NCBI RefSeq assembly: GCF_003012735.1
Contig: NZ_PXYI01000005.1
Location: 1-64,000 of the forward strand
Direction: 5' to 3'
Length of the DNA stretch: 64,000 nucleotides
From: Allosphingosinicella deserti
Lineage (GTDB): Bacteria; Pseudomonadota; Alphaproteobacteria; Sphingomonadales; Sphingomonadaceae
Below, piece by piece: positions 34,908 to 42,683 of this stretch. Both the position numbers and the translations under genes were made by a program. Numbering within the stretch: position 1 is the first letter of the stretch; each line of letters begins with the position of its first letter. The notes below the pieces were generated by a model. It searched no databases. It was not told the DNA's origin and was given only the letters and a program-made list of their open reading frames with translations.

Positions 34908-37498
34908 CAGAAATGCGCCGAGATGCCGGCCCAGAAGGTGCGGCCGTAGCGTTCGTTCTGGATCACCCAGTCGCGCCGGCCGCCCTGATACTGGCGGGTC
35001 GGCTCGTCGGTGAGGTTCTGGCCTTCCACGAACAGGGTGATGCGATCGGTCACGGCGAAGCTCGCTTTGGCGTCGAGGCGGCGGAGATCGTCATTATACT
35101 GATCGACAAGCGGATCCGCATCGGCCGCGATCAGCGCCCGTCCGGTATGATGATAGGCGAGCGAGGCTTCGACCGGTCCTTTCTGGTAGAAGAGCTGCGC
35201 GCCCCACAGCAGATCGGATTGTTCAGGGAAGCCGGTCGTGCGGCCGGTGCCCTCGCCGGCGGCCGGAATGCGCAGGGTGGAGTCGATCAGCGTCAGGTTG
35301 AGATTGACGCCGAGGCCGGAGAGAAGGCCAGGCAGGAACGTGAATTGCTGCTGATAGGCGGCTTCCAGGCCGACGATGTCGGCGCTCTCGCCATTTTGCG
35401 GCTGGGTGACGCTGATCCGGACATAGTCGGCGCCGCCGATGCTGCCATTCCCGATCTGGGAGGTGGCGCTGAAGATCGGGTTCTTGATGAACTTGGCGAA
35501 TGCTCCGAGGCTGAGCAGGGCGCCTTGCGCGAAATAATATTCGCCGACGAGATCGAGCGAGTCCGCGACATAGGGGCGGAGCGCTGGATTGCCGAGCGAC
35601 ACGTCCGCCTCGTCGCCCTCGGGCGTGATCTGGCCGCCGGGCGAGAGGCTGGCATAGCTCGGCCGGCCGAGGCTGCGGCTGTAGCCGGCGCGGACGATCA
35701 CGTCGTTGGCCGGCGTGATCCGCACGATGAGGCTCGGCAGCACGTTGGTATAGTCGTTCTTCTGGGCGACCGGCAGCACGCTTGCGGCGCCGGCAAGCTG
35801 GAAGCCGGCGATGTCGAGCTTTGTATGCTCGACCCGCACGCCTGCGGTCACCGCTACCGTCCCGAAATCGAGGTTCGCCACCGCGTACCCCGCGAGCACG
35901 TCCTCGCTCAGATCAAGATCGGAGACGGTCGCATTGACCAGGCTGGTCGCGGCATCGCGGACGAACAGCGCCGATCCGAGCTTGCCCTCGGTGTAAGCGC
36001 GGATCAGGTCGGCATCGATGGTCGGATCGATCAGATATGTCCTGCCGTTGCCGACGCGCACTTCCGCGGCGGGGCCCGCGAGGCCCGCACCGGCAAGGGT
36101 GAAGCGATTTGCCGCCGATCCGCGATTGTAGATCTCGTTGGCGACGTCGAAACTCTTGTCGGTGGTCCGGTATTTGGCGCCGAACCGGACGAAGCTGTCG
36201 CGCCCCAGGCCGAGCTCGCGCCTGGCGTCGAGGCGGAAGGCCCAGATGTCCTCCTCGCCGCGCTCGTCCTGCTCGCTATACTGGCGGAACTGGAGGTTGG
36301 ATGCTCCGACTGCCGTCCGAGGCATCGCGGTGAACATCTTCTCGCTGAAGTCGAAATCGACCGGGCCGACCGGGCTGACGTTGCGGAACTGCCAGAGCTG
36401 GTTCGGCTCGATCACTTCGTTGTGGATGCGGGCCGCGCCATAGTCGATCGTCCAGTCGCCGAACCGGCTTGTACCGCCAATCATCCCGGCGAGCACCGAC
36501 TTCTCCTTATATTCGAGCCGCAGGTCCGATCGCTGGGCCGTCGCGGTGGAGGTGCCGGCAAGGCCGTTCGGCGCCAGCACCAACGCGCCGCTGTCGATCA
36601 GCGCTTGGCCGCCATCGGCGAAATCGAGCCGGTAGCGCTGCCGATACTCGTCTTCGGTGAAGCGGCTGTAGATGCCGCGGATGTGGAATTGGTGATCGTC
36701 GCTCGGCCGCCAGTCGAACGATCCGGTCGCGCCGATCCGCTCCCGCTCCAGCCGGTAATCGGTATATTTGAGGTTGATCGGCAGCCCATCGCGGGCGGCG
36801 CCTGCGACCAGCGCCCAGTCGTCGGGATAGAGGCCGAAGCTCTGGAAGTCGCGCCTGGAATAGCTGCCGCCGAGCAGAAGCCCGAATTGCTGGTCGACGC
36901 CGAATCGGCCGCCGACGCTGACATCGCCACGGACCGGCACCTTGTCGTTGAGCTCCTGATAGCCCGCCTGGACGTTGGCCTGGATCGAGAAGGGCTCGCG
37001 GAAATCGAACGCGGTCTGCGTGACGAGGTTGATCGTTGCGCCGATGCCCTGGCCTTCCTGGTCGGCGGTCTTGAGCTTCGAGACCTCGACCCGGTTGAGC
37101 AGCTGTCCGGAAATCACGTCGAGCGGCAGGCGCCGCGTGTTGCCGTCGGGATTGCCGATCTCGAAGCCGTTGACCGTGTAGGAATTGAGGTCCGAGGGAA
37201 CACCGCGCACAGCCACATAGCGGCCTTCGCCCTGATCATATTGCACGCCGACCCCGGGCAGCCGCTCGATCACTTCGGCGACGTTGCGGTCCGGCAATTG
37301 GCCGATCTCATCGGCTGCGGCGACATCGGTGATACCGAGTGCGTCCCGCTTGAATGCGATCGAGCGCTCGAGCTGGGCTCGCTGGCCGGTGACGACGATC
37401 GCGTCCTCGGAGGCCGGCGCGATCTCTTCAACCTGTGCGAATGCCGGCGCCGCGCCGAGCGCCGCGAGGGCTGTGCCGACAAGAAATTCGATCCGCAT
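34907..37498 (-). CDS. TonB-dependent outer-membrane receptor, 863 aa
   Basis: The signal peptide ends in APAFAQ. The TonB-box-like EDAIVVTGQRAQ, a plug domain (about 40-160: QLPDRNVAEVIERLPGVGV, RGVPSDLNSYTVNG), and a 22-stranded barrel follow, ending in Phe (GISAHF), the outer-membrane targeting signal. The type resembles the CirA/TonB receptors abundant in sphingomonads for oligosaccharide, peptide or aromatic ligands; the ligand is unknown. It forms an operon with the secreted protein downstream. Intergenic DNA before the start shows no clear operator. Confidence 0.95.
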   Translation of the reverse strand: MRIEFLVGTALAALGAAPAFAQVEEIAPASEDAIVVTGQRAQLERSIAFKRDALGITDVAAADEIGQLPDRNVAEVIERLPGVGVQYDQGEGRYVAVRGVPSDLNSYTVNGFEIGNPDGNTRRLPLDVISGQLLNRVEVSKLKTADQEGQGIGATINLVTQTAFDFREPFSIQANVQAGYQELNDKVPVRGDVSVGGRFGVDQQFGLLLGGSYSRRDFQSFGLYPDDWALVAGAARDGLPINLKYTDYRLERERIGATGSFDWRPSDDHQFHIRGIYSRFTEDEYRQRYRLDFADGGQALIDSGALVLAPNGLAGTSTATAQRSDLRLEYKEKSVLAGMIGGTSRFGDWTIDYGAARIHNEVIEPNQLWQFRNVSPVGPVDFDFSEKMFTAMPRTAVGASNLQFRQYSEQDERGEEDIWAFRLDARRELGLGRDSFVRFGAKYRTTDKSFDVANEIYNRGSAANRFTLAGAGLAGPAAEVRVGNGRTYLIDPTIDADLIRAYTEGKLGSALFVRDAATSLVNATVSDLDLSEDVLAGYAVANLDFGTVAVTAGVRVEHTKLDIAGFQLAGAASVLPVAQKNDYTNVLPSLIVRITPANDVIVRAGYSRSLGRPSYASLSPGGQITPEGDEADVSLGNPALRPYVADSLDLVGEYYFAQGALLSLGAFAKFIKNPIFSATSQIGNGSIGGADYVRISVTQPQNGESADIVGLEAAYQQQFTFLPGLLSGLGVNLNLTLIDSTLRIPAAGEGTGRTTGFPEQSDLLWGAQLFYQKGPVEASLAYHHTGRALIAADADPLVDQYNDDLRRLDAKASFAVTDRITLFVEGQNLTDEPTRQYQGGRRDWVIQNERYGRTFWAGISAHF

Positions 37499-37667
37499 AT
37501 TGGGTCCCCGCGTCCGTTCGGGAGGGACCTAGCGAGGGCGGATGACGCTGCTGCGACGGCGGCGTGAAGGATCGATGACGGACCCGCGGAGACGCCGTAC
37601 GAACGGGCGCTGCCCGGGGCGGAGAACCGCACCGGGCAGGCAGATCGGACATTTCAGCAAGGGGCAT

Positions 37668-37691
37668 GCCGGCGGGACGGGTCCCACCGGC
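37668..37691 (-). terminator. Hairpin downstream of the HTH gene
   Basis: GCCGGCGGGAC (37668-37678) and GTCCCACCGGC (37681-37691) pair at 10 of 11 positions, 10 bp past the HTH gene stop on the minus strand. No T-run follows, so it may be a processing or pausing structure rather than a full intrinsic terminator. The rest of 37499-37667 shows only a second GC-rich inverted repeat (CTGCCCGG with CCGGGCAG near 37610-37640). Confidence 0.4.
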
Positions 37692-37700
37692 GTACCGCGC

Positions 37701-38084
37701 TCAGCTGGCGATGTCGAACAGGCGGTTGTAGCGCTGGAAGCCCTTTTCCTCGGCGAGGCTTACGACCTCTTCCTCGGTCAGGACCTGGGTTCCGACAACA
37801 TACTGGCCGCGGAATTCCTTGCCCTCGATGATCCGGTGATAGACCGGGCGATAGGTCTTGCGCAGGAACTGCGCAGCCTCGCTGGCGACGCCAGGGCTGA
37901 TCGACGGCACGTGCTGCTTGGGAAGCGCGGCGCTGGCGAACGGGCGGATCGTGGCGGTACAGCCGGTCTCCTTGCGCCATCGCGTGATGGTTTTTTCGCC
38001 GACCCCATATTTTTCGGCAAGTTGCCGGTTGGTCTTAACAGGGGCGTGATCCGCGAAATCGGGCGGGCAAGTAAGAATGGCCAT
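37701..38084 (-). CDS. Small HTH protein, 127 aa
   Basis: An N-terminal helix-turn-helix is visible: KTNRQLAEKYGVGEKTITRW (residues about 17-36), of the homeodomain-like or terminase-small-subunit type. The rest (about 60-127) is mixed helical (AAQFLRKTYRPVYHRIIEG, LTEEEVVSLAEEKGFQRY) without a recognised domain. It may be a DNA-binding regulator. Its start codon has a weak ribosome site, and a stable hairpin with a pyrimidine-rich CCTCCTCCT loop lies 20-58 bases upstream (separate entry), which suggests control at the RNA level. Confidence 0.75.
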   Translation of the reverse strand: MAILTCPPDFADHAPVKTNRQLAEKYGVGEKTITRWRKETGCTATIRPFASAALPKQHVPSISPGVASEAAQFLRKTYRPVYHRIIEGKEFRGQYVVGTQVLTEEEVVSLAEEKGFQRYNRLFDIAS

Positions 38085-38103
38085 GTCTGCCTATCGGCTG
38101 TTG

Positions 38104-38142
38104 GGGACGCACCGTGCGAGGAGGAGGTGCACGGCAAGTCCC
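38104..38142 (-). ncRNA. Candidate structured RNA or 5' UTR hairpin with anti-Shine-Dalgarno loop
   Basis: Read on the minus strand: GTCCC-type outer arms (TTGGGAC with GTCCCCAA, one bulge), an inner stem CCGTGC/GCACGG (38112-38117 with 38129-38134), and an 11-base loop ACCTCCTCCTC. The loop is complementary to ribosome binding sites. Loops with CCUCC motifs characterise stress-induced alphaproteobacterial small RNAs. It lies in the 306-bp stretch between the HTH gene and the LpxH-like gene; the remainder shows one more inverted repeat (GTCTC...GAGAC, 38200-38214) and nothing else clear. Confidence 0.45.
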
Positions 38143-38390
38143 AATTGGTGATTTGGCCGCGAAAATCAACCCTTTGTACTCTTGACGCGGTGGGAAGCCG
38201 TCTCCGCCAGAGACAACCCGGTGACTCTACGGTACGCAATCGCACTTTTCGCAGCCGTCCGGGTGACGAGCGGCGCTGGATGGCCCGAATCGCTGCGGCG
38301 CCTGCGTCCCGCCTCGGCGTCCGCGTCGCTGCGATTCGATTTGTCATAATTTCCCCCGATAAGGGCGTCGACGCGCAGAGGGGATTTCAG

Positions 38391-39275
38391 ATGCAGCCTC
38401 GTGATCGTGACGATCCATTGGTGCGGCCGGTGCGAACGGAGGAGGTTCGCAAGCGTCTGTCCAAGGTCGACAAGCATGTCGGCCCCTCCGGTGCGCCGCG
38501 GCGGCGCTATCGCACGATCTGGATCTCCGATGTCCATCTCGGCACCCGCGGCTGCAACGACCGGCTGCTGATCGACTTCCTCGACCATGTCGACAGCGAC
38601 AAGCTCTATCTGGTCGGCGACATCATCGACGGCTGGCGGCTGAAGAAGCGCTTCTACTGGCCCGAGCGGCACAATGCGATCGTCCGCCGGGTGATGAAGC
38701 GGGCGAAGCGCGGCACCGAGGTGATCTACGTGCCCGGCAATCACGACCAGATGTTCCGCCAGTTCGCCGGCACCAGCTTCGGCGGCGTGCAGATCCGCCG
38801 CCGCGCCGTCCATGTCACAGCCGACGGGCGCCGCCTGCTGGTGCTTCACGGCGACGAGTTCGATGCCGTCGTGATGGCGCACCGCTGGCTCGCCTTCCTA
38901 GGCGACGCTGCCTACACCTTCCTGTTGAAGATGAACGTCGTCGTGAACGCGGTGCGCCGGCGTTTCGACCTGCCTTACTGGTCGCTGTCGAAGCACGCCA
39001 AGCACAAGGTCAAGGACGCTGTCGCCTTCATCTCGCGGTTTGAGGAGACGGTTGCCCATGCCGCCGCGGTCCAGCAGGTCGACGGCGTCGTCTGCGGCCA
39101 CATCCACACCGCCGAAACGCGCGAATTCGGCGGTATCACCTATTACAATGACGGCGATTGGGTGGAGAGCTGCACCGCGCTTGTCGAGCATGATGACGGA
39201 CGCATGGAGATTCTCCACTGGGCCGACGAGATCGCTGCCCGCATCCAGGAACCGGGGCTGAAGGCCGCCGCCTGA
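38391..39275 (+). CDS. LpxH-like metallophosphoesterase (UDP-diacylglucosamine hydrolase family), 294 aa
   Basis: The dinuclear-metal motifs are complete and in order: ISDVHLG, GDIIDGWR, GNHDQ, LHGDEFD and CGHIHTAE. The sequence resembles the UDP-2,3-diacylglucosamine pyrophosphatase family of lipid A synthesis, but also related calcineurin-like proteins linked to glycolipid clusters. ATG 38391 with GGGGA upstream is preferred; in-frame upstream starts extend into unconserved sequence. Its stop overlaps the glycosyltransferase start (TGATG), so the two probably act in the same envelope pathway. Confidence 0.88.
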   Translation: MQPRDRDDPLVRPVRTEEVRKRLSKVDKHVGPSGAPRRRYRTIWISDVHLGTRGCNDRLLIDFLDHVDSDKLYLVGDIIDGWRLKKRFYWPERHNAIVRRVMKRAKRGTEVIYVPGNHDQMFRQFAGTSFGGVQIRRRAVHVTADGRRLLVLHGDEFDAVVMAHRWLAFLGDAAYTFLLKMNVVVNAVRRRFDLPYWSLSKHAKHKVKDAVAFISRFEETVAHAAAVQQVDGVVCGHIHTAETREFGGITYYNDGDWVESCTALVEHDDGRMEILHWADEIAARIQEPGLKAAA

Positions 39276-40288
39276 TGCGGATCCTGATCGTCACCGACGC
39301 ATGGACGCCGCAAATCAACGGAGTCGTCCGCACTCTGCAGGCGACCCGACGGGTGCTGGAAGCCGCCGGGCACGTGGTCGCCCTGATCTCGCCCGATCTG
39401 TTCCGATCGGTGCCGTGTCCGAGCTACAAGGAAATCAGATTGGCGATCGTGCGGCCGTCCGTAGTGGGAGCCCGGCTTGAGGCATTCGCGCCGGATGCGA
39501 TTCACATCGCCACCGAGGGGCCACTCGGCCTTGCCGCGCGGCGCTGGTGCCTTCGACGCGGCTTCCCGTTCACCACCGCCTATCATACCCAGTTCCCGGA
39601 TTATCTCGCCCGCCGAACCCGCCTGCCGGCGGGATCCTTCTGGCCCTACATTCGCCGCTTCCACCGGCCGTCCTCCGCAATCCTGGTGTCGACGGCGACG
39701 GTCGCGGCGCAACTCAATGCGCAGGGACTAGCCCGCACCCGCTTGTGGAGCCGCGGCGTCGATCTGGCCTGCTTCCATCCGGATGCGCCTCCGCATCCGC
39801 GGATGGCGCGGCTGCCCGGACCAATCCTCCTTCATGTCGGCCGCGTCGCGGTCGAGAAGAATATCGAAGTCTTCCTCCGGGCGCGGCATCCTGGAAGCAA
39901 GATCGTGGTCGGCGATGGTCCGCAGCTGCGTGTGCTCAAACGCCGCCATCCGGAGGTCGCGTTCCTCGGCGCGCTGCACGGCGCCGAACTCGCCTCCGCC
40001 TATGCCGCGGCCGACGTTCTCGTCTTTCCGAGCCGCACCGACACGTTCGGGCTGGTGATGATCGAAGCGCTCGCCTGCGGCACACCCGTGGCCGCTTTTC
40101 CGGTGCCCGGCCCGGCCGACATCGTCGTCGAAAGTGTCGGAGCGTTGCGCGAGGACCTCGACGCGGCGATTGCCGCGGCCGTCGGCCGCGATCGCGCGAC
40201 CTGCGCCGCATATGGCCGAGGCTTCAGCTGGGAGGCGAGCGCCGCCCAGTTCCTCGACGCATTGGAGCCGTTGACCTTCGCGCGGTAA
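39275..40288 (+). CDS. Glycosyltransferase family 4 (mannosyltransferase-like), 337 aa
   Basis: The GT-B fold start VTDAWTPQINGVVRTLQ is typical of the alpha-mannosyltransferase-like group (MgtA/PimB relatives). AYHTQFPDYLARR follows, then the acceptor-domain linker, LHVGRVAVEKNIEVFL, VGDGPQL and the C-terminal FPSRTDTFGLVMIEALACGTPVAAFPV with the EX7E-type element. It overlaps the LpxH-like gene by one base. Likely glycosylates a lipid in the inner membrane; donor and acceptor are unknown. Confidence 0.92.
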   Translation: MRILIVTDAWTPQINGVVRTLQATRRVLEAAGHVVALISPDLFRSVPCPSYKEIRLAIVRPSVVGARLEAFAPDAIHIATEGPLGLAARRWCLRRGFPFTTAYHTQFPDYLARRTRLPAGSFWPYIRRFHRPSSAILVSTATVAAQLNAQGLARTRLWSRGVDLACFHPDAPPHPRMARLPGPILLHVGRVAVEKNIEVFLRARHPGSKIVVGDGPQLRVLKRRHPEVAFLGALHGAELASAYAAADVLVFPSRTDTFGLVMIEALACGTPVAAFPVPGPADIVVESVGALREDLDAAIAAAVGRDRATCAAYGRGFSWEASAAQFLDALEPLTFAR

Positions 40289-40316
40289 CCGGTGGCGCGT
40301 GCCAGACTCAGCTTTT

Positions 40317-40349
40317 CCTGAGGAGCGCCAAGCTTCGGGGCGCCTCAGG
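40317..40349. terminator. Hairpin between convergent genes
   Basis: CCTGAGG-A-GCGCC (40317-40329) pairs with GGCGCCTCAGG (40339-40349) with one bulged base, 28 bp after the glycosyltransferase stop and 16 bp after the convergent small gene's stop. It could end transcripts from both sides, though neither side has a strong T-run. Confidence 0.5.
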
Positions 40350-40364
40350 CGGCCCGCACGCTGT

Positions 40365-40532
40365 TCACGGCCGTGAGCGCAGCTTCGTTTCGACGGCCGG
40401 CGCAACGATGGTCTCGCCCGGACGCAGGCGCCCGAAACCGATGGCGGCGACGGCGAAGATGATGAACAGCAGCAGCGTCATCGTCAGCATCGCAATCTCG
40501 AATATGCCTGCTGTGATGTCCTTGGGACGCAT
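40365..40532 (-). CDS. Small single-span membrane protein, 55 aa
   Basis: The ORF starts MRPKDITAGIFEIAML and has a strong hydrophobic segment (LLLFIIFAVAAIGFG, residues about 20-34) followed by a short basic tail ending KLRSRP. The segment has a positive-inside pattern that predicts N-in/C-out or the reverse equally well. No good ribosome site is visible (GGAGTAGCGCTCG precedes the ATG). No family recognised. It lies alone between the glycosyltransferase and the sugar dehydrogenase operon. Confidence 0.6.
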   Translation of the reverse strand: MRPKDITAGIFEIAMLTMTLLLFIIFAVAAIGFGRLRPGETIVAPAVETKLRSRP

Positions 40533-40679
40533 CGAGCGCTACTCCGGCTGCCGTCACGCCGGTTTACATCCCCGATGTTGCGCTTTCACGACACGAGGCT
40601 GCCGCGATGAGCATCCAGCGCCTGCCAAGATCCCGTTCGAGTTGAGCCGTCGTGGCCCTCTCCTTAGCAAACGCCAGCT

Positions 40680-41993
40680 CTACCGCCCCGACGCAGTCAC
40701 CCGCCACACGCTGTTCCCGACATCGTCCGCGATCAGCAGGGCGCCAGTCCGGTCGAGCGCAAGGCCCACCGGACGGCCGCGCGCCTGTCCGTCGGCGTTC
40801 AGGAAACCGGTCACGACATCCTGCGGCTTGCCGGCCGGGCGTCCGGCCTGGAAGGGGACGAACACCACCTTGTAGCCGGCATAATGATCGCGGTTCCAGC
40901 TGCCGTGCTCGCCGACGAAGGCCCCGCCGCGGAACGTGTCGCCGAGGCTGCCTCCTGCGCCGAAGGCGAGGCCGAGCGGCGCGACGTGCGAGCCGAGCGA
41001 ATAATCCGGCGACACGGCGCGCGCGACGAGATCCGGGCGTTGCGGCTTCACGCGCGGATCGAGATGGCTGCCGTAATACGAATAGGGCCAGCCGTAAAAG
41101 GCGCCCGGCCGCACCGACGTCAGGTAATCGGGCACCAGATCGGGGCCGAGCTCGTCGCGCTCGTTGATCACCGCCCACAAGGTGTTGGAGCCCGGATAGA
41201 CGGTCAGGCCATTGGGATTGCGCAGGCCGGTGGCATAGACACGGTGGCGGCCGGTTGCCCGATCGACCTCCCAGATCATCGCCCTGTCCTGCTCGGCGTC
41301 GGCACCATTCTCCATCGCATTGCTGTTCGATCCGATGCCGACATAGAGCAGAGATCCGTCCGCGCTGGCTGTCAGGCTCTTCGTCCAATGATGGTTGATC
41401 TCACCGGCTGGCAGCTCGGTGAGCACCTGACCGGGAGCGGTGATCCGGGTCTGGCCGGGCGTGAACGGGTAGCGGACGATCGCGTCGGTGTTGGCGACGT
41501 AAAGCGCATTGTCGGCGAAGACGATGCCAAAGGGCGCGTTCAGCCCTTCCAGCAAAATCGTCTTGAGCTCGGGCGTGCCGTCACCATCAGTGTCCCGCAG
41601 CAGGGTAACGCGATTGCTCGGCGGCGGCTTGCCCTTGTCGCCATGCGCCTTCGACATGACCAGGCCGACGATGATGCTCTTCGGCCGGGTCACCGGCTCG
41701 GCGCCCTCCTTGCGGGATTCGACGACGAGGATGTCGCCGTTGGGAAGCCCCAGCACGTTGCGCGGATTGGAGAGGCCGGTTGCCACCTGGCGGATTGCGA
41801 GGCCGCCGGCGACGGTGGGCGTTTCGCCCTGCTTCCAGCCGACAACTTCGGCGATGCGCATCGCCGGCAGCAGCGCCTGGCGCGGCTCGGGCAGCTGCGG
41901 ATTGGGTCCGAGCTGGCTTTGTGGATCGATCGTCTGCTCGCCGCAACCGGCGAGCGCGAGGAGGGCCGAACCGGCCATCAAAAGGCGCTTCAC
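40680..41993 (-). CDS. PQQ-dependent sugar dehydrogenase-like lipoprotein (glucose/sorbosone dehydrogenase fold), 437 aa
   Basis: The GTG start 41993 overlaps the DUF2231 stop (GTGA). The signal ends in a lipobox LLALAGC (Cys17). The six-bladed propeller of the GSDH family follows: VATGLSNPRNVLGLPNGDILV, LLEGLNAPFGIVF, VYATGLRNPNGLTVYP, NERDELG and GEHGSWNRDHYAGYKVVFVPF. Relatives oxidise aldoses or sorbosone using PQQ in the periplasm. PQQ synthesis genes are absent from the window. Cotranscribed with the membrane protein upstream, which could be an electron-transfer or anchoring partner. Confidence 0.88.
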   Translation of the reverse strand: MKRLLMAGSALLALAGCGEQTIDPQSQLGPNPQLPEPRQALLPAMRIAEVVGWKQGETPTVAGGLAIRQVATGLSNPRNVLGLPNGDILVVESRKEGAEPVTRPKSIIVGLVMSKAHGDKGKPPPSNRVTLLRDTDGDGTPELKTILLEGLNAPFGIVFADNALYVANTDAIVRYPFTPGQTRITAPGQVLTELPAGEINHHWTKSLTASADGSLLYVGIGSNSNAMENGADAEQDRAMIWEVDRATGRHRVYATGLRNPNGLTVYPGSNTLWAVINERDELGPDLVPDYLTSVRPGAFYGWPYSYYGSHLDPRVKPQRPDLVARAVSPDYSLGSHVAPLGLAFGAGGSLGDTFRGGAFVGEHGSWNRDHYAGYKVVFVPFQAGRPAGKPQDVVTGFLNADGQARGRPVGLALDRTGALLIADDVGNSVWRVTASGR

Positions 41994-42439
41994 GGCCGTA
42001 CTCCGACGCCATGCTTGTAGACGAGTGAGCCGCCCAGCCAGGCGCTGACCCCGAGCAGCAGCACCGAGACCGTCGAAAGGATCAACCCGGTCGGCACCAC
42101 CGCGGTCCAGCCGTCGCGATTGTGGACGAAGACATTGATTGTCTCGAGCACCATCACGGTAACGTTGATCAGCATGTGCGGGGTCGCCGGGCGGAGCGCG
42201 CGAATCCGCTTGTTCGCGGCATAATCGATCATTCCGGTCGCGGCGGCGAGCACTCCGAACAGCAGCCCGGCCGCCAGCAGCCAGCTTCCCATGTTGATCC
42301 AGAACAAGGTCGCGGTTCGCCAATAGGCAATGTCGGTGGCGAGCGCGCCGATGAAGCATACCATCGGGAACGGGATCAGCATCGGGTGAAGCGGATGGCC
42401 GAACAGGCGGGCGGTCGACTGGGGAGGCGGGTTGTCCAT
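41990..42439 (-). CDS. DUF2231 membrane protein, 149 aa
   Basis: The family start TARLFGHPLHPMLIPFPM is clear, with four membrane segments (FIGALATDIAYW, WLLAAGLLFGVLAAATGMIDYA, MLINVTVMVLETINVFV, LSTVSVLLLGVSAWLGGSLVY). The conserved His residues near the first segment suggest a heme or quinone role; the function is unproven. An in-frame ATG at 42472 is an alternative start; neither has a good ribosome site. It precedes and overlaps the sugar dehydrogenase gene. Confidence 0.85.
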   Translation of the reverse strand: MDNPPPQSTARLFGHPLHPMLIPFPMVCFIGALATDIAYWRTATLFWINMGSWLLAAGLLFGVLAAATGMIDYAANKRIRALRPATPHMLINVTVMVLETINVFVHNRDGWTAVVPTGLILSTVSVLLLGVSAWLGGSLVYKHGVGVRP

Positions 42440-42570
42440 TCGGGCGGACTCATTTTGATTTCGAAGGCGCATCTATTACCCGAAGCCGCCGCCATTGTTC
42501 CGTCCCGCGCCCGCTACGGTACAAAGCGGGTGGACGGCAGTAGGGACGTCTTCGCCGGCTCTGTTGCGCC

Positions 42571-42651
42571 CGCTCGGGCTGAGCGGTCGAAGCCTTCTCC
42601 TTCAATGGCGTGTTTGTCGAAGAGCCGCCTGCGAGGAACTCAGCCCGAGCG
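42571..42651. repeat. Palindromic intergenic repeat (REP-like), copy 2
   Basis: CGCTCGGGCTGAG (42571-42583) and CTCAGCCCGAGCG (42639-42651) are perfect 13-bp arms. The left half continues GTCGAAGCCTTCTCCTT, matching copy 1 (34022-34108, opposite strand) over about 35 positions with few differences. It lies in the gap 42440-42683 upstream of DUF2231 and downstream of the beta-galactosidase gene. Confidence 0.8.
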
Positions 42652-42683
42652 GAGTTGGGCCTGGGCGTGGAGCCAGAAAGGCC

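Noticed and set aside
34898-37567. 889-codon plus-strand frame opposite the TonB receptor
   Set aside because: Antisense shadow; the minus-strand receptor is complete with signal, plug and C-terminal Phe.
37542-38390. Long N-terminal extension of the LpxH-like gene
   Set aside because: The upstream part of the frame crosses the HTH gene and hairpin region and has no conserved motifs; the metal motifs begin after ATG 38391.
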